Assembly: GCA_023475455.1 (NCBI GenBank)
Contig: JAMCVR010000183.1
Location: 2,401-32,384, forward strand
From: Thermoplasmatota archaeon
GTDB lineage: Bacteria; Pseudomonadota; Gammaproteobacteria; Burkholderiales; Thiobacillaceae
Length of the DNA: 29,984 bases
Direction: 5' to 3'
Part shown: piece after piece, positions 5,754 to 14,894 of the stretch
Layout: each line of letters starts with the position of its first letter
How positions within the stretch are numbered: position 1 is the first letter of the stretch
Translations under genes and position numbers: made by a program
The notes under the pieces: model-generated
Seen by the model: only the letters and a program-made list of their open reading frames with translations
The model's database searches: none
What the model was told of the DNA's origin: nothing

Positions 5754-8542
5754 GTGCCTGGCGCCCCATCTGCCGCAACTTTTTTGGCCGCTTTGCGTAC
5801 CCGTTTGCTGGGGGTGGCTTGCGGCAACAGCGACGTCAGCGTCTGGTAGCGCTGGAACAGGAACGCCACCCGCTCGGCGTCGGACTTGAAGCCGGTCTTG
5901 CCGTACGCCTTGTCCACCGCCGCATCGAGCTTGTGGTGCGCCTTCAACAGTGCGGGCGGCATGGTCAGCGGGTCGTAGAGGTCGGCGAGCGTGGTGCCGG
6001 GGAAGAGTGCGCGGGCATCGAGCACGGCCTGGGCGGCGGCTTCGATGGCCTGCCGGGTTTTGTCGGCGGAGGCGTCGGGCCAGGGGAAATTGTTGTAGAC
6101 GATACCGGCGGAGTAGCGGTAATCACTTTTCAGACGACCGCACACCGAACGCACCCAGGCCATGTGCATGGCCGAGGTCAGCACGCCGAAATGGTAGGGG
6201 GTGGCGTTGGGGACAATCTTCACTAGATTGCTGCACAAGGTGTCGGGGTGCATGAAACCGATGGGAATGTAGTCCCGACGCTCGGAGGAGACCTCCGGAA
6301 TCAGCAGGTAGGTCGAATCCGGCATGTTCTCGACATGGAAGCGCGTCGGTGTTTGCGCCAGTTTTTGCGTTGGTGGCGATTTGCTGGCCAGCCGGAGCTG
6401 CCTGACGGCTTCCACGCGCTTAAGCGCCTCCGGCATCCTGCGCAATTCGCCGGGGGGGCAGTCGCCCAGCCACAGGCACCAGCGCTGGTAGCCGTTGATG
6501 AATTCGTCCGCGCCGAGCCAGCGGCGGAACCACTTTTCAGCCTGTGGTTCGCGGTGCAGGAATTCGGCCTTTTCGCCGTCGGTGAAAAGGTAATGCCCGC
6601 CGTCGATGGGCTTGTTGCCGATGCCGATCTCGGGCACCGGACAGATCGGCGCGCGGCGGTTGTCGAGCACCACATCGGGCGCGTCCACCAGATACGGGTT
6701 GATGTTGGCGGCGGGCAAAGCGTGCGGCTCCCCCTTGATGTCGGCGTATTCGTAAATCGTTTTCCCGGCCACCTCGCCCAGCCCGAAGCCGACGATGACG
6801 CAGTGCACGGCGGCCTTGCCGCGCGCTTCGTTGCTCCATGAGAAGGTGCGGTGGGCGAAGTGGATCTTGATGCCGTGCGCCAGCAGCCAGCCCCACAGCA
6901 CGCCGACCTGCTCGCCCTGGGTGATGGAGTTGGTCGAGACGAAGGCGCAGCGGGTCGGCTGTCCCGCGATGTGGCGCGCCGCCTTCACGTACCAGGCGGC
7001 GACGAAATCCAGCAGGCCCGCGTTGGCGATGCCTTCGAACACGGCTCGGGTGTCGGCGCGCTGGGCGTCGTCCATGAACTTGGCGCCGACGAAAGGCGGG
7101 TTGCCCATCACATAGCCGCAGCGCGCAGCCGGCAGCACGTCGTTCCAGTCGAGCGTGAGCGCGTTGCCGTGGACGATGTGCGGGCTGGTCTTCAACGGGA
7201 TGCGGGCGAAATACATGCCGAATTCCTCGCTCACCTTGAGGTTCATCTGGTGGTCGACCAGCCACAGCGCGACCTGCGCGATCTGGGCGGGGAATTCCTC
7301 GATCTCGATGCCGTGGAACTGGTCGACGTCGATGGAGAGCAACTGGAAGATGTCGACCAGCGATTGCTTGAATTCGCGCTCCAGTGCGAGCGAGGCGCGC
7401 AGGATTTCCAGTTCCAGCAGGCGCAGCTCTCGGTAGGCGATGACGAGGAAGTTGCCGCAGCCGCAGGCCGGGTCGAAGAAGGTGAGGCCGCGCAGCTTCT
7501 TGTGGAATTCGAACAACTTGTTGCGGTTCTTCTTGACCTTGTCGAACTCGGCCCACAGCGCGTCGAGAAACAGCGGCTTGATGAGCTTGAGGATGTTTTC
7601 CTCGCTGGTGTAGTGCGCGCCGAGGTTGCGGCGTGCCTGCCTGTCCATGATGCTCTGGAACAGTGCGCCGAAGATGGCCGGTGAGATGGCTGCCCAGTCG
7701 AGCGCGCAGGCGTCGAGCAGCGCTTCGCGCATGGCGCTGTCGAAGTCGGCGATGGGGATGGCCTCTTCGAACAGCTTGCCGTTGATGTAGGGGAAGGCGG
7801 CGAGTTGATCGTCCAACACCTTGCCGCGCTTGGCTTCCGGGGTATTCAACACCTGGAACAACTGCGCGAGCAGGGGGCCGAGGTCGGAGCCGTCCTCGCG
7901 GGTGCGTTCCTCGATGTAGGTGCGCAATGCCTGGGCGGGCTGGAAGATCCCGGTGTCGTCGGCGAACAGACAGAACAGCAGGCGCACCAGCAGCACTTCG
8001 AGCGCATGGCCTTCGTAGCCGGAGGCCTTGAGCGCATCGTGCAGCCGCCCCATGCGTTCGGCGGCCTGGATGTTGACCGGGTTCTGCGGCTTGATTTCCT
8101 GCGTTTCGTAGCCGGCGATGAAGCCGAAGTGGCGGATGTGCTTGTGCAGGTCCTTCAGCGCGAATTCGCGGATGTCGCCGGTCTCCAGGTCGTGGAGGCG
8201 GAAGCGGGCGAAGTCGCACACGACGATGTGGCGCGGCAGGTCGCGTTCCTTGATGCCGGGGAAGTAGTCCAGCGCCTGTGAAAAGGCGCGGTCGAGATTC
8301 CTGCCGCGCGATTTCTGTTCCACCAGCAGGACGCCGGGCCAGAACAGATCGACGTAGCCCTGGTCGCCGCCGAATTTCTTGACCGCATGCTCGAAGGTGG
8401 CGACGCGCTTGTTGGTGACGCCGAAGATTTCGAAGAAGGCGATCCAGAACGGTTTGGCCTCGCTGTCCTCGTTGGCGGCGTCGGCCCATTCGCGCGAGAA
8501 CGATAAGGCGCGGGATTTGATCTCGTTCCAGGAAAGCGGCAT
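5750..8542 (-). CDS. MmeI-like type IIL restriction-modification enzyme
   Basis: This single 930-residue polypeptide should combine DNA cleavage, methylation and recognition, close to MmeI in length (about 919). The N-terminus carries a nuclease motif D65-x9-E75-Q-K77 (VDLFWPGVLLVEQKS), the spacing known for MmeI. A helical spacer follows to about residue 300, then an adenine methyltransferase domain with YTSEENILKLI (311-321), motif I DPACGCGNF (357-365) and motif IV NPPF (481-484). Residues from about 620 onward include the probable target-recognition and C-terminal domains. No separate specificity or helicase gene is adjacent, consistent with type IIL. It is followed by the coupled DUF3800 gene and preceded by HepT/MntA. 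The target sequence cannot be read from sequence alone. Confidence 0.88.
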   Translation of the reverse strand: MPLSWNEIKSRALSFSREWADAANEDSEAKPFWIAFFEIFGVTNKRVATFEHAVKKFGGDQGYVDLFWPGVLLVEQKSRGRNLDRAFSQALDYFPGIKERDLPRHIVVCDFARFRLHDLETGDIREFALKDLHKHIRHFGFIAGYETQEIKPQNPVNIQAAERMGRLHDALKASGYEGHALEVLLVRLLFCLFADDTGIFQPAQALRTYIEERTREDGSDLGPLLAQLFQVLNTPEAKRGKVLDDQLAAFPYINGKLFEEAIPIADFDSAMREALLDACALDWAAISPAIFGALFQSIMDRQARRNLGAHYTSEENILKLIKPLFLDALWAEFDKVKKNRNKLFEFHKKLRGLTFFDPACGCGNFLVIAYRELRLLELEILRASLALEREFKQSLVDIFQLLSIDVDQFHGIEIEEFPAQIAQVALWLVDHQMNLKVSEEFGMYFARIPLKTSPHIVHGNALTLDWNDVLPAARCGYVMGNPPFVGAKFMDDAQRADTRAVFEGIANAGLLDFVAAWYVKAARHIAGQPTRCAFVSTNSITQGEQVGVLWGWLLAHGIKIHFAHRTFSWSNEARGKAAVHCVIVGFGLGEVAGKTIYEYADIKGEPHALPAANINPYLVDAPDVVLDNRRAPICPVPEIGIGNKPIDGGHYLFTDGEKAEFLHREPQAEKWFRRWLGADEFINGYQRWCLWLGDCPPGELRRMPEALKRVEAVRQLRLASKSPPTQKLAQTPTRFHVENMPDSTYLLIPEVSSERRDYIPIGFMHPDTLCSNLVKIVPNATPYHFGVLTSAMHMAWVRSVCGRLKSDYRYSAGIVYNNFPWPDASADKTRQAIEAAAQAVLDARALFPGTTLADLYDPLTMPPALLKAHHKLDAAVDKAYGKTGFKSDAERVAFLFQRYQTLTSLLPQATPSKRVRKAAKKVAADGAPGT

Positions 8543-8579
8543 GGTCAGTCAGTAACGCCCTGGGCCAGGTTGGTTTGTC

Positions 8580-8948
8580 TCATGCCGCCGGGTCGATGAT
8601 CTGTCCCGCATCCGCCGCTGCCTTGAGGGCACGCAGCTTGTGCAGCAGGGGCGGAATGTCGGTCTGGATGATGCTCCAGAGCGTGTCGTTGTCGATGCCG
8701 AGATAGCCATGAATCAGCCGGTTGCGCGTGGCCACGATGCGGCGCCAGTCGATGTGATTTGCGAATTGCCGAACGTGGTCGGGAATGTGCGTGGCGGCCT
8801 CGCCGATCAGTTCGAGGTTGCGCAGGGTGGCGTCGTAGTTGAGGCCGCTTTGTTCGAAACGGCTTTGTTCCATTTCATGGGTGTAGGCCAGCACCTTTTC
8901 GGCAAATTCGATCATGTCGCTTACGTAAAAGCGCCATTCACGCGACAC
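8580..8948 (-). CDS. hepT: HepT-like ribonuclease toxin (DUF86)
   Basis: This 122-residue HEPN-family toxin is predicted to be an RNase that its MntA partner silences by AMPylating the active-site tyrosine (type VII toxin-antitoxin). The HEPN motif R75-x4-H80-x-Y82 (RNRLIHGY) is intact, so it should be active. The GTG start at 8948 is chosen because AGGAGG lies six bases upstream and the protein then opens with VSREWRFYVSDMIEFAEKV, as in relatives. It overlaps the mntA stop by 11 bases. The MmeI-like gene begins 37 bases downstream on the same strand. Confidence 0.88.
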   Translation of the reverse strand: MSREWRFYVSDMIEFAEKVLAYTHEMEQSRFEQSGLNYDATLRNLELIGEAATHIPDHVRQFANHIDWRRIVATRNRLIHGYLGIDNDTLWSIIQTDIPPLLHKLRALKAAADAGQIIDPAA

Positions 8949-9231
8949 GGATGGCCTCCTTCTCGATGTAGGGGCGGAGCTCCGGGCGCAAGGCCTTGTC
9001 CGTGACCAGATCGACCGGGCAGCCGAGCAGGTCTTCCAGATAAAACTGCAAACCGAAATAGCGGTCGGAGGTGGCTGGGCCGTCGAATTCAACCAGCACG
9101 TCGACATCGCTGTTTTCCCGTGCCTCATCGCGAGCGGTGGAACCGAAGATCGATAAATGCCGCACGCCGAAGCGTTGGCGAATCGTTTCTTTGTGGTTCT
9201 GCAGCAGATGCAGCGCGTTCAGTTTCTTCAT
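8938..9231 (-). CDS. mntA: MntA-like nucleotidyltransferase antitoxin
   Basis: This 97-residue minimal nucleotidyltransferase is the expected antitoxin of HepT, transferring AMP from ATP to the toxin. The catalytic pattern G30-S31-x10-D42-V-D44 (IFGSTARDEARENSDVDVLVEF) is complete. The gene overlaps hepT by 11 bases, the standard antitoxin-first order. It starts 21 bases after the xth stop on the same strand, so it may be co-transcribed with that DNA repair gene. Confidence 0.88.
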   Translation of the reverse strand: MKKLNALHLLQNHKETIRQRFGVRHLSIFGSTARDEARENSDVDVLVEFDGPATSDRYFGLQFYLEDLLGCPVDLVTDKALRPELRPYIEKEAIRVA

Positions 9232-9252
9232 CGTGGCCTCGATGGGGGTGGA

Positions 9253-10032
9253 TCAAGCCTGGTAATCGTAATCGACAATCAGCGGCGCATGGTCGCTGAA
9301 CCGCTGGTCCTTGTAAACGCTGGCGGATGTGGCCTTGGCGGCGATGCCGGGTGTCGCGATCTGGTAATCGATGCGCCAGCCGACGTTCTTGGCCCAGGCT
9401 TGGCCGCGGTTGCTCCACCAGGTGTAGGCCTCGCCGGTATGCTCCGGATAGAGGCTGCGGTAGACGTCGATCCAGCCGAGCTCGTCGAACAGGCGGGTCA
9501 TCCAGGCGCGCTCCTCGGGCAGGAAGCCTGAGTTCTTCTGGTTGGATTTCCAGTTCTTGAGGTCGATTTCCTTGTGCGCGATGTTCCAGTCGCCGCAGAT
9601 GACGATTTCGCGGCCTGATTTCATCAGCGCTTCGAGGTGCGGGAAGAAGGCGTCCAGGAAGCGGAACTTGGCCTGCTGGCGTTCTTCGCTGCTGGAACCG
9701 GAAGGCTGGTAGAGCGAGATGACGGCAAGCTTGCCGTAGTCGGCCTCGATGTAGCGGCCCTCGGCGTCGAATTCGGGGGCACCGAGGCCTTCGATGATTC
9801 TCTGCGGCGGTTTAAGGGTGTAGATGCCGACGCCGCTGTAGCCTTTTTTCTCGGCGTAGTGGAAGGCGCCGGTGAGGCCGTCGCATTGGATGAATTCCGG
9901 CTTGAGGTCGGCCGCCTGCGCCTTGAGTTCCTGCACGCAGACGACGTCGGCGTGTTGCGTGGGCAGCCAGTCTAAGAAGCCCTTGGCGGCAGCGGAACGG
10001 ATGCCGTTGAGGTTGGCCGATATAATTCGCAT
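9253..10032 (-). CDS. xth: Exodeoxyribonuclease III
   Basis: This 259-residue protein is an apurinic/apyrimidinic endonuclease and 3'-5' exonuclease of base-excision repair. Family motifs appear in order: ISANLNGIRSA at the N-terminus, VQELKAQ with the metal-binding E35, GVGIYT, CGDWNIAH with the catalytic aspartate and asparagine, YTWWSNRG, WRIDYQIAT and the terminal SDHAPLIVDY. The length is normal. Its start is only 27 bases from pyrE, which is divergent, so promoters for each gene must lie within the other gene. mntA follows 21 bases downstream. Confidence 0.93.
   Translation of the reverse strand: MRIISANLNGIRSAAAKGFLDWLPTQHADVVCVQELKAQAADLKPEFIQCDGLTGAFHYAEKKGYSGVGIYTLKPPQRIIEGLGAPEFDAEGRYIEADYGKLAVISLYQPSGSSSEERQQAKFRFLDAFFPHLEALMKSGREIVICGDWNIAHKEIDLKNWKSNQKNSGFLPEERAWMTRLFDELGWIDVYRSLYPEHTGEAYTWWSNRGQAWAKNVGWRIDYQIATPGIAAKATSASVYKDQRFSDHAPLIVDYDYQA
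10021..10026 (+). promoter_or_regulatory. Candidate -10 element for pyrE
   Basis: A perfect TATAAT lies at 10021-10026 inside the first codons of xth, 34 bases before the pyrE ATG. No convincing -35 is found at 16-18 bases spacing. It would place the pyrE transcript start near 10033. Confidence 0.4.
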
Positions 10033-10059
10033 CTATATGGATTCAAGAAATTGTGAACA

Positions 10060-10698
10060 ATGTCCGATTACAAAGCCGAGTTTGTGGAATTTGCCATCGC
10101 TTCAAACGTGCTGTGTTTTGGCGAGTTCAAGACCAAGGCGGGGCGCATGAGCCCCTACTTTTTCAATGCGGGGCTGTTCAACGACGGCGACAGGCTGAAA
10201 CGGCTGGGCGAATTTTACGCGAAAGCCATCGTCGACTCGGGGATCGCGTTCGACGTGCTGTTCGGCCCGGCCTACAAGGGCATTCCGCTGGCGGCGAGCA
10301 TTGCGATCGCGCTGGCGGGCATGGGAAAAAACGTGCCGTTTTCGTTCAACCGCAAGGAGGCCAAGGACCACGGCGAAGGCGGCACGGTGGTCGGCGCGAC
10401 GCTCACGGGCCGCGTGCTGATCGTCGACGACGTGATTTCGGCGGGCACCTCGGTGCGCGAATCGGTGGACCTGATTCGCCAAGCGGGCGCCGAGCCTGCG
10501 GGCGTGGTGATCGCGCTGGACCGCATGGAACGCGGCACGGGCGACAAGTCGGCGGTGCAGGAAGTGCGCGAGCAATATGGCATTCCGGTGGTGGCGGTGG
10601 TCACGCTGGACAATCTGGTGGAGTTTCTGGAAGGCGATGCAAACCGACAAGCTGAATTGCAGGCCGTGGCGGACTACCGTGAAAAATACGGCGTTTAG
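10060..10698 (+). CDS. pyrE: Orotate phosphoribosyltransferase
   Basis: This enzyme makes orotidine 5'-phosphate from orotate and PRPP in pyrimidine synthesis. The 212-residue product has the family opening ([29 protein letters not shown]), the [10 protein letters not shown] loop, [15 protein letters not shown] (flexible catalytic loop with the lysines) and the PRPP-binding motif [13 protein letters not shown]. Length and motifs are normal. It is divergent from xth and its 3' end overlaps the likely start of the DUF4124 gene. Confidence 0.95.
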   Translation: MSDYKAEFVEFAIASNVLCFGEFKTKAGRMSPYFFNAGLFNDGDRLKRLGEFYAKAIVDSGIAFDVLFGPAYKGIPLAASIAIALAGMGKNVPFSFNRKEAKDHGEGGTVVGATLTGRVLIVDDVISAGTSVRESVDLIRQAGAEPAGVVIALDRMERGTGDKSAVQEVREQYGIPVVAVVTLDNLVEFLEGDANRQAELQAVADYREKYGV

Positions 10699-11281
10699 CG
10701 CGCTGGCGGCCGCCCTGCTGCTGGCCGCGGGCACCGCGCAGGCGGCGATGTACCGCTGGGTGGATGGCAACGGCCGCGTGCACTACAGCGACACGCCGCC
10801 GACGACCTACCAGAAGAGCGGCGGCGTCGAGATGAGCAAGCAGGGCAATGTCGTCAAACGCACGCAATCCGAGGCGGAACGCAAAGCGGAAGCCGAACGC
10901 CAGGCCGAGCAGAAGCGGATTCGGGCGGAACGGGACAAGCAGGCACAGCTCGATCGCGCACTGCTGTCGACCTACACCACCGAAGCGGAAATCGACCTGG
11001 CGCGCGACCGCGCGCTGGAGCACCACAAACTGGCGATCAAGGGCGCAGAAATCCGCGGCAAGGCGGTGGAAGCGAACCTGGCCGAACTGAAGACGCGCAT
11101 CGCCAACATCGAAAAGGCAGGCCGGCCGGTGAGCCCCGGCCTGATGGAGCAGCTGGATCAGGCCACCAAGGAAAACCTGGAATTGAAGCGCACCATCCTC
11201 AACAACGAAGAGGCGATGACGCAGGTGCGTGAGAGGTACGCCGCCGACAAGGCGCGCTTCCGCGAGTTGACGGGCAAATAA
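10679..11281 (+). CDS. DUF4124 domain-containing exported protein
   Basis: This is a periplasmic protein of unknown function. A GTG start at 10679, overlapping the pyrE stop by 20 bases, gives a clean signal peptide ([21 protein letters not shown]). An alternative ATG at 10637 would add 14 residues and cannot be excluded. After cleavage comes the DUF4124 motif [18 protein letters not shown], then from about residue 70 a highly charged helical region rich in E, A, K, R and Q, likely coiled coil to the C-terminus. The overlap suggests co-translation with pyrE, though no functional link is known. Confidence 0.8.
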   Translation: MKNTAFSALAAALLLAAGTAQAAMYRWVDGNGRVHYSDTPPTTYQKSGGVEMSKQGNVVKRTQSEAERKAEAERQAEQKRIRAERDKQAQLDRALLSTYTTEAEIDLARDRALEHHKLAIKGAEIRGKAVEANLAELKTRIANIEKAGRPVSPGLMEQLDQATKENLELKRTILNNEEAMTQVRERYAADKARFRELTGK

Positions 11282-11301
11282 TTTCCCGGGGCCGCATTTG
11301 A

Positions 11302-11445
11302 ACCACAGAGGCACGGAGATATGCCCCGCAGGGACGGTATCCCTTGGAACACGGAGAAAATCGAGAAACAATGCGTGATCCGTTTCTCGGTACCCCCTCG
11401 GGTGATGCACCCAAGTGAAATAAGGCTTTGTTTTACCTCTGTGGT
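11302..11445. repeat. Degenerate ACCACAGAGG inverted-repeat element between convergent genes
   Basis: Ten-base arms ACCACAGAGG (11302-11311) and CCTCTGTGGT (11436-11445) are exact reverse complements and match the ends of the element at 3401-3500. CACGGAG also follows the left arm as it does there. The interior contains ATGCCCCGCAGGGAC, resembling the palindrome inside the PqiC-like gene. It fills most of the gap between the DUF4124 gene and gatB and may act as a bidirectional terminator; a run of seven T residues follows at 11450. Confidence 0.65.
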
Positions 11446-11459
11446 GAGGTTTTTTTGGA

Positions 11460-12938
11460 TTACCGCAGCTTGGCTTTCAGCAGTTCGTTGACCTGCGCCG
11501 GGTTGGCGCGGCCTTTGCTGGCCTTCATCACCTGGCCGACCAGCGCGTTGAAGGCTTTGTCTTTGCCGGAACGGAATTCCTCGACCGACTTCGGGTTGGC
11601 GGCGAGCACCTCGTCGACGATCTTTTCCAGTTCGCCGGAATCGGACATCTGCTTAAGGCCGTCAGCCTCAATAATTTCATCGGCTAGATCAATGCTATTT
11701 CTAGGGTCGCGCTCTTTCCACATGGCCGCATAGAGACTTGTTTTGCCGCACATCTTGGCGAAAACCTCTTTAGCAATCTTTCCTGAGATTGTCCCATCCT
11801 TGATCCGCACAATCAGTCTTGCCAGCTGAGCGGGAGAAATCGGGCAAAAACTGAAGTGAATGTTGTTTTCGTTCAGATAGCTGAACACTTCACCTGTAAC
11901 CCAGTTTGCGCAGAGTTTAGGCTCGGCAGGAATTCCTTTTACCGTTTCTTCAAAATACTCGGCAATGGCCTTGTTCGCGGTTAGCAAACCGGCGTCGTAC
12001 TGGCTTAAGCCATATTTATCTTTGAAGCGCGACTGCATCGCGGCGGGCAGTTCGGGCAGGGTCGCGCGCACCGCATCGATCCAGTCTTCGTCGAGCTTCA
12101 CCGGCAGCAGGTCGGGGTCGGGGAAGTAGCGGTAGTCGTGCGCCTCTTCCTTGCTGCGCATCATGCGCGTTTCGCCGCGGTCGGGGTCGAACAGCACGGT
12201 GGCCTGTGTGACGCGGCCGCCGTCTTCCAGCGTCCCGATCTGCCAGCGCACTTCGTAGTCGATCGCCTGCTGCAGGAAGCGGAAGGAGTTGAGGTTCTTG
12301 ATTTCGCGGCGGGTGCCGAATTCCTTTTGTCCGACCGGGCGCACCGAGACGTTGGCGTCGACGCGGAAGCTGCCTTCCTGCATGTTGCCGTCGCAGATGC
12401 CGATCCAGGTCACCAGCGTGTGCAGCGCGCGGGCGTAGGCGACGGCCTCGGCGGAGGAACGCATCTCCGGCTCGGAGACGATCTCCAGCAGCGGCGTGCC
12501 GGCGCGGTTCAGATCGATCCCGGTCATGCCGTGGAAGTCCTCGTGCAGCGACTTGCCGGCGTCCTCCTCCAGGTGGGCGCGGGTCAGATGAATCGTCTTT
12601 TCCTCTCCGTCCACTACGATCTTGAGCGCGCCTCCCTCGACGATGGGCCTGGCCAGCTGGCTGATCTGGTAGCCCTTGGGCAGGTCGGGGTAGAAGTAGT
12701 TCTTGCGGTCGAACACGTTGACGCGGTTGAGCGTGGCGCCGATCGCCAGGCCGAACCTGATCGCGCATTCCACCGCGCCGCGGTTCAGCACCGGCAGCAC
12801 GCCGGGCAGCGCGATGTCGACCGCGCTCGCCTGGGTGTTGGGCGCCGCGCCGAAGGCGGTGCTGCTGCCCGAGAAAATCTTGGACTTGGTGGCGAGTTGG
12901 GTGTGGACTTCCAGCCCGATGACGGTTTCCCATTTCAT
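11460..12938 (-). CDS. gatB: Aspartyl/glutamyl-tRNA amidotransferase subunit B
   Basis: This is the B subunit of the GatCAB enzyme, which converts misacylated Glu-tRNA(Gln) and/or Asp-tRNA(Asn) to the correct amide. The 492-residue protein is full length: [22 protein letters not shown] at the start, [51 protein letters not shown], and the YqeY-like tail ending [12 protein letters not shown]. The start at 12938 is preceded by AGGA. It is separated from gatA by an R-M gene pair. Codons from about 308 to 429 (11650-12015) are markedly richer in A+T than the rest, hinting at gene conversion from another source, yet the protein stays recognisable throughout. Confidence 0.95.
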   Translation of the reverse strand: MKWETVIGLEVHTQLATKSKIFSGSSTAFGAAPNTQASAVDIALPGVLPVLNRGAVECAIRFGLAIGATLNRVNVFDRKNYFYPDLPKGYQISQLARPIVEGGALKIVVDGEEKTIHLTRAHLEEDAGKSLHEDFHGMTGIDLNRAGTPLLEIVSEPEMRSSAEAVAYARALHTLVTWIGICDGNMQEGSFRVDANVSVRPVGQKEFGTRREIKNLNSFRFLQQAIDYEVRWQIGTLEDGGRVTQATVLFDPDRGETRMMRSKEEAHDYRYFPDPDLLPVKLDEDWIDAVRATLPELPAAMQSRFKDKYGLSQYDAGLLTANKAIAEYFEETVKGIPAEPKLCANWVTGEVFSYLNENNIHFSFCPISPAQLARLIVRIKDGTISGKIAKEVFAKMCGKTSLYAAMWKERDPRNSIDLADEIIEADGLKQMSDSGELEKIVDEVLAANPKSVEEFRSGKDKAFNALVGQVMKASKGRANPAQVNELLKAKLR

Positions 12939-12947
12939 GGCGTGTTC

Positions 12948-14894
12948 CTAATCCTTGAGGCCGGTCAGGGAAACGATACGTTCCCTGAAATCCTGAAACG
13001 CTTCGCTTTTTTCGTCTTCAAGCTGGGCGATTCGGTAAAAGCGGTCGGTGCTTGGTGATTCCTGCGCGGCCTTGCGAGCATCGAAGCGATTGACATTGAC
13101 GACCGTCCAGCACTCGGTAAAGCCGTTGGCGCGGGCTTTCTGGTGACTTTTCTCGGCTTCGCCGAGCCGGTTGTGTATGTTCGAAAAATCCGTTCCGCCC
13201 TTGATCTCGATGGCGATGATGTTGCGGTAGCCACCTTTGGCCATGCGCTCGCGAATAATCAAATCCGGGTCGGCGGCGAATTCGATCAGCACGGTGCGGC
13301 GCGCGGCATTTTTGACCTCTATGCTGTTGCCTTCCAGCTTGACTACCGCTTTTTTGACGATGCCCTGGATGAGTTTGAAGACCCTCAGGGTGGCGTCGCC
13401 GCCACGCCGCACGTTCGCGCCGCCGCGCAGTTGCGGGCCAAAAGTCAGCAACGTGAGGTCGTCCAGCAGTGCGCGGCTGATGGCGTTTGGGCCGATGCCT
13501 TCCACCAGTGCCGCGGCAGCCTTGTTCAGGGCAGCGCAGAAGCCGGGCAGCAGCAAGGCGGCTTTCGGAGAGATCTTTCCCGAAGCTTCGAGCGCTTTGA
13601 GAGACGAGGCTCCGGTGGCGGCTGTGTAGAACTCCTTCTGGCTGTAACCGAGCAACAGGCGGTAATAGCCGAGCAATCTCGGGTTCATGTTCAACACGCT
13701 GGGCGCAGCAAAAACCAGTTCTCCCCGCAAACCGTGGCGCGCCAGGGCGGCAAACATTTTTGCCGGGGCAAGTTTTGCCAATTCGGCGTCCAGTTGCGCA
13801 ATGTCCAGCGATTCGACGGTTTCGCCCAAGGCGTTCTGCAGATACAGGCCGCGCGCTTGCGCCAAGGCGAGCGAGAAACCGATCTGCTGGTCGGGGATGG
13901 GAAATTCGAACATGCTCAGGCGGCCTTGAGACGAATCACGCTGTGGGTGAGGGTCGTCAGACGGTTCATGGCGAGTTCGACGTACTCGGGATTTAACTCG
14001 ATGCCGACGAAGCGGCGGTTCAGCCGCTGGCAGGCGAGATTCCTGCGCGGCCTTGCGAGCATCGAAGCGATTGACATTGACGACCGTCCAGCACTCGGTA
14101 AAGCCGTTGGCGCGGGCTTTCTGGTGACTTTTCTCGGCTTCGCCGAGCCGGTTGTGTATGTTCGAAAAATCCGTTCCGCCCTTGATCTCGATGGCGATGA
14201 TGTTGCGGTAGCCACCTTTGGCCATGCGCTCGCGAATAATCAAATCCGGGTCGGCGGCGAATTCGATCAGCACGGTGCGGCGCGCGGCATTTTTGACCTC
14301 TATGCTGTTGCCTTCCAGCTTGACTACCGCTTTTTTGACGATGCCCTGGATGAGTTTGAAGACCCTCAGGGTGGCGTCGCCGCCACGCCGCACGTTCGCG
14401 CCGCCGCGCAGTTGCGGGCCAAAAGTCAGCAACGTGAGGTCGTCCAGCAGTGCGCGGCTGATGGCGTTTGGGCCGATGCCTTCCACCAGTGCCGCGGCAG
14501 CCTTGTTCAGGGCAGCGCAGAAGCCGGGCAGCAGCAAGGCGGCTTTCGGAGAGATCTTTCCCGAAGCTTCGAGCGCTTTGAGAGACGAGGCTCCGGTGGC
14601 GGCTGTGTAGAACTCCTTCTGGCTGTAACCGAGCAACAGGCGGTAATAGCCGAGCAATCTCGGGTTCATGTTCAACACGCTGGGCGCAGCAAAAACCAGT
14701 TCTCCCCGCAAACCGTGGCGCGCCAGGGCGGCAAACATTTTTGCCGGGGCAAGTTTTGCCAATTCGGCGTCCAGTTGCGCAATGTCCAGCGATTCGACGG
14801 TTTCGCCCAAGGCGTTCTGCAGATACAGGCCGCGCGCTTGCGCCAAGGCGAGCGAGAAACCGATCTGCTGGTCGGGGATGGGAAATTCGAACAT
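12948..14894 (-). CDS. XcyI-family restriction endonuclease, read as a tandem in-frame fusion
   Basis: This is the nuclease partner of the adjacent methyltransferase, resembling XcyI (target CCCGGG). One complete copy, 321 residues, is encoded at 13913-12948: MFEFPIPDQQIGF onward, with a PD-(D/E)xK active site at D217 (ADPDLII) and E236-I-K238 (IAIEIKGG). Because of an exact 981-bp duplication, the copy next to the methyltransferase (from ATG 14894, two bases after its stop) loses its last 35 residues at 14038. It then reads on through about 41 junk residues into the complete second copy, giving one 648-residue frame. The normal protein would be 321 residues. gatB starts 9 bases downstream. 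Whether the fusion is real or an assembly product is open. Confidence 0.8.
   Translation of the reverse strand: MFEFPIPDQQIGFSLALAQARGLYLQNALGETVESLDIAQLDAELAKLAPAKMFAALARHGLRGELVFAAPSVLNMNPRLLGYYRLLLGYSQKEFYTAATGASSLKALEASGKISPKAALLLPGFCAALNKAAAALVEGIGPNAISRALLDDLTLLTFGPQLRGGANVRRGGDATLRVFKLIQGIVKKAVVKLEGNSIEVKNAARRTVLIEFAADPDLIIRERMAKGGYRNIIAIEIKGGTDFSNIHNRLGEAEKSHQKARANGFTECWTVVNVNRFDARKAAQESRLPAAEPPLRRHRVKSRVRRTRHEPSDDPHPQRDSSQGRLSMFEFPIPDQQIGFSLALAQARGLYLQNALGETVESLDIAQLDAELAKLAPAKMFAALARHGLRGELVFAAPSVLNMNPRLLGYYRLLLGYSQKEFYTAATGASSLKALEASGKISPKAALLLPGFCAALNKAAAALVEGIGPNAISRALLDDLTLLTFGPQLRGGANVRRGGDATLRVFKLIQGIVKKAVVKLEGNSIEVKNAARRTVLIEFAADPDLIIRERMAKGGYRNIIAIEIKGGTDFSNIHNRLGEAEKSHQKARANGFTECWTVVNVNRFDARKAAQESPSTDRFYRIAQLEDEKSEAFQDFRERIVSLTGLKD

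Noticed and set aside
6537..8489. A 650-codon frame in another minus-strand register of the MmeI-like gene
   Set aside because: It is rich in R, P and A, without motifs; the overlapping frame carries all the MmeI motifs.
5750..8542. Reading the methyltransferase as BREX PglX
   Set aside because: Length, the N-terminal D-x9-E-x-K nuclease motif and the absence of any other BREX gene fit a single-chain type IIL enzyme.
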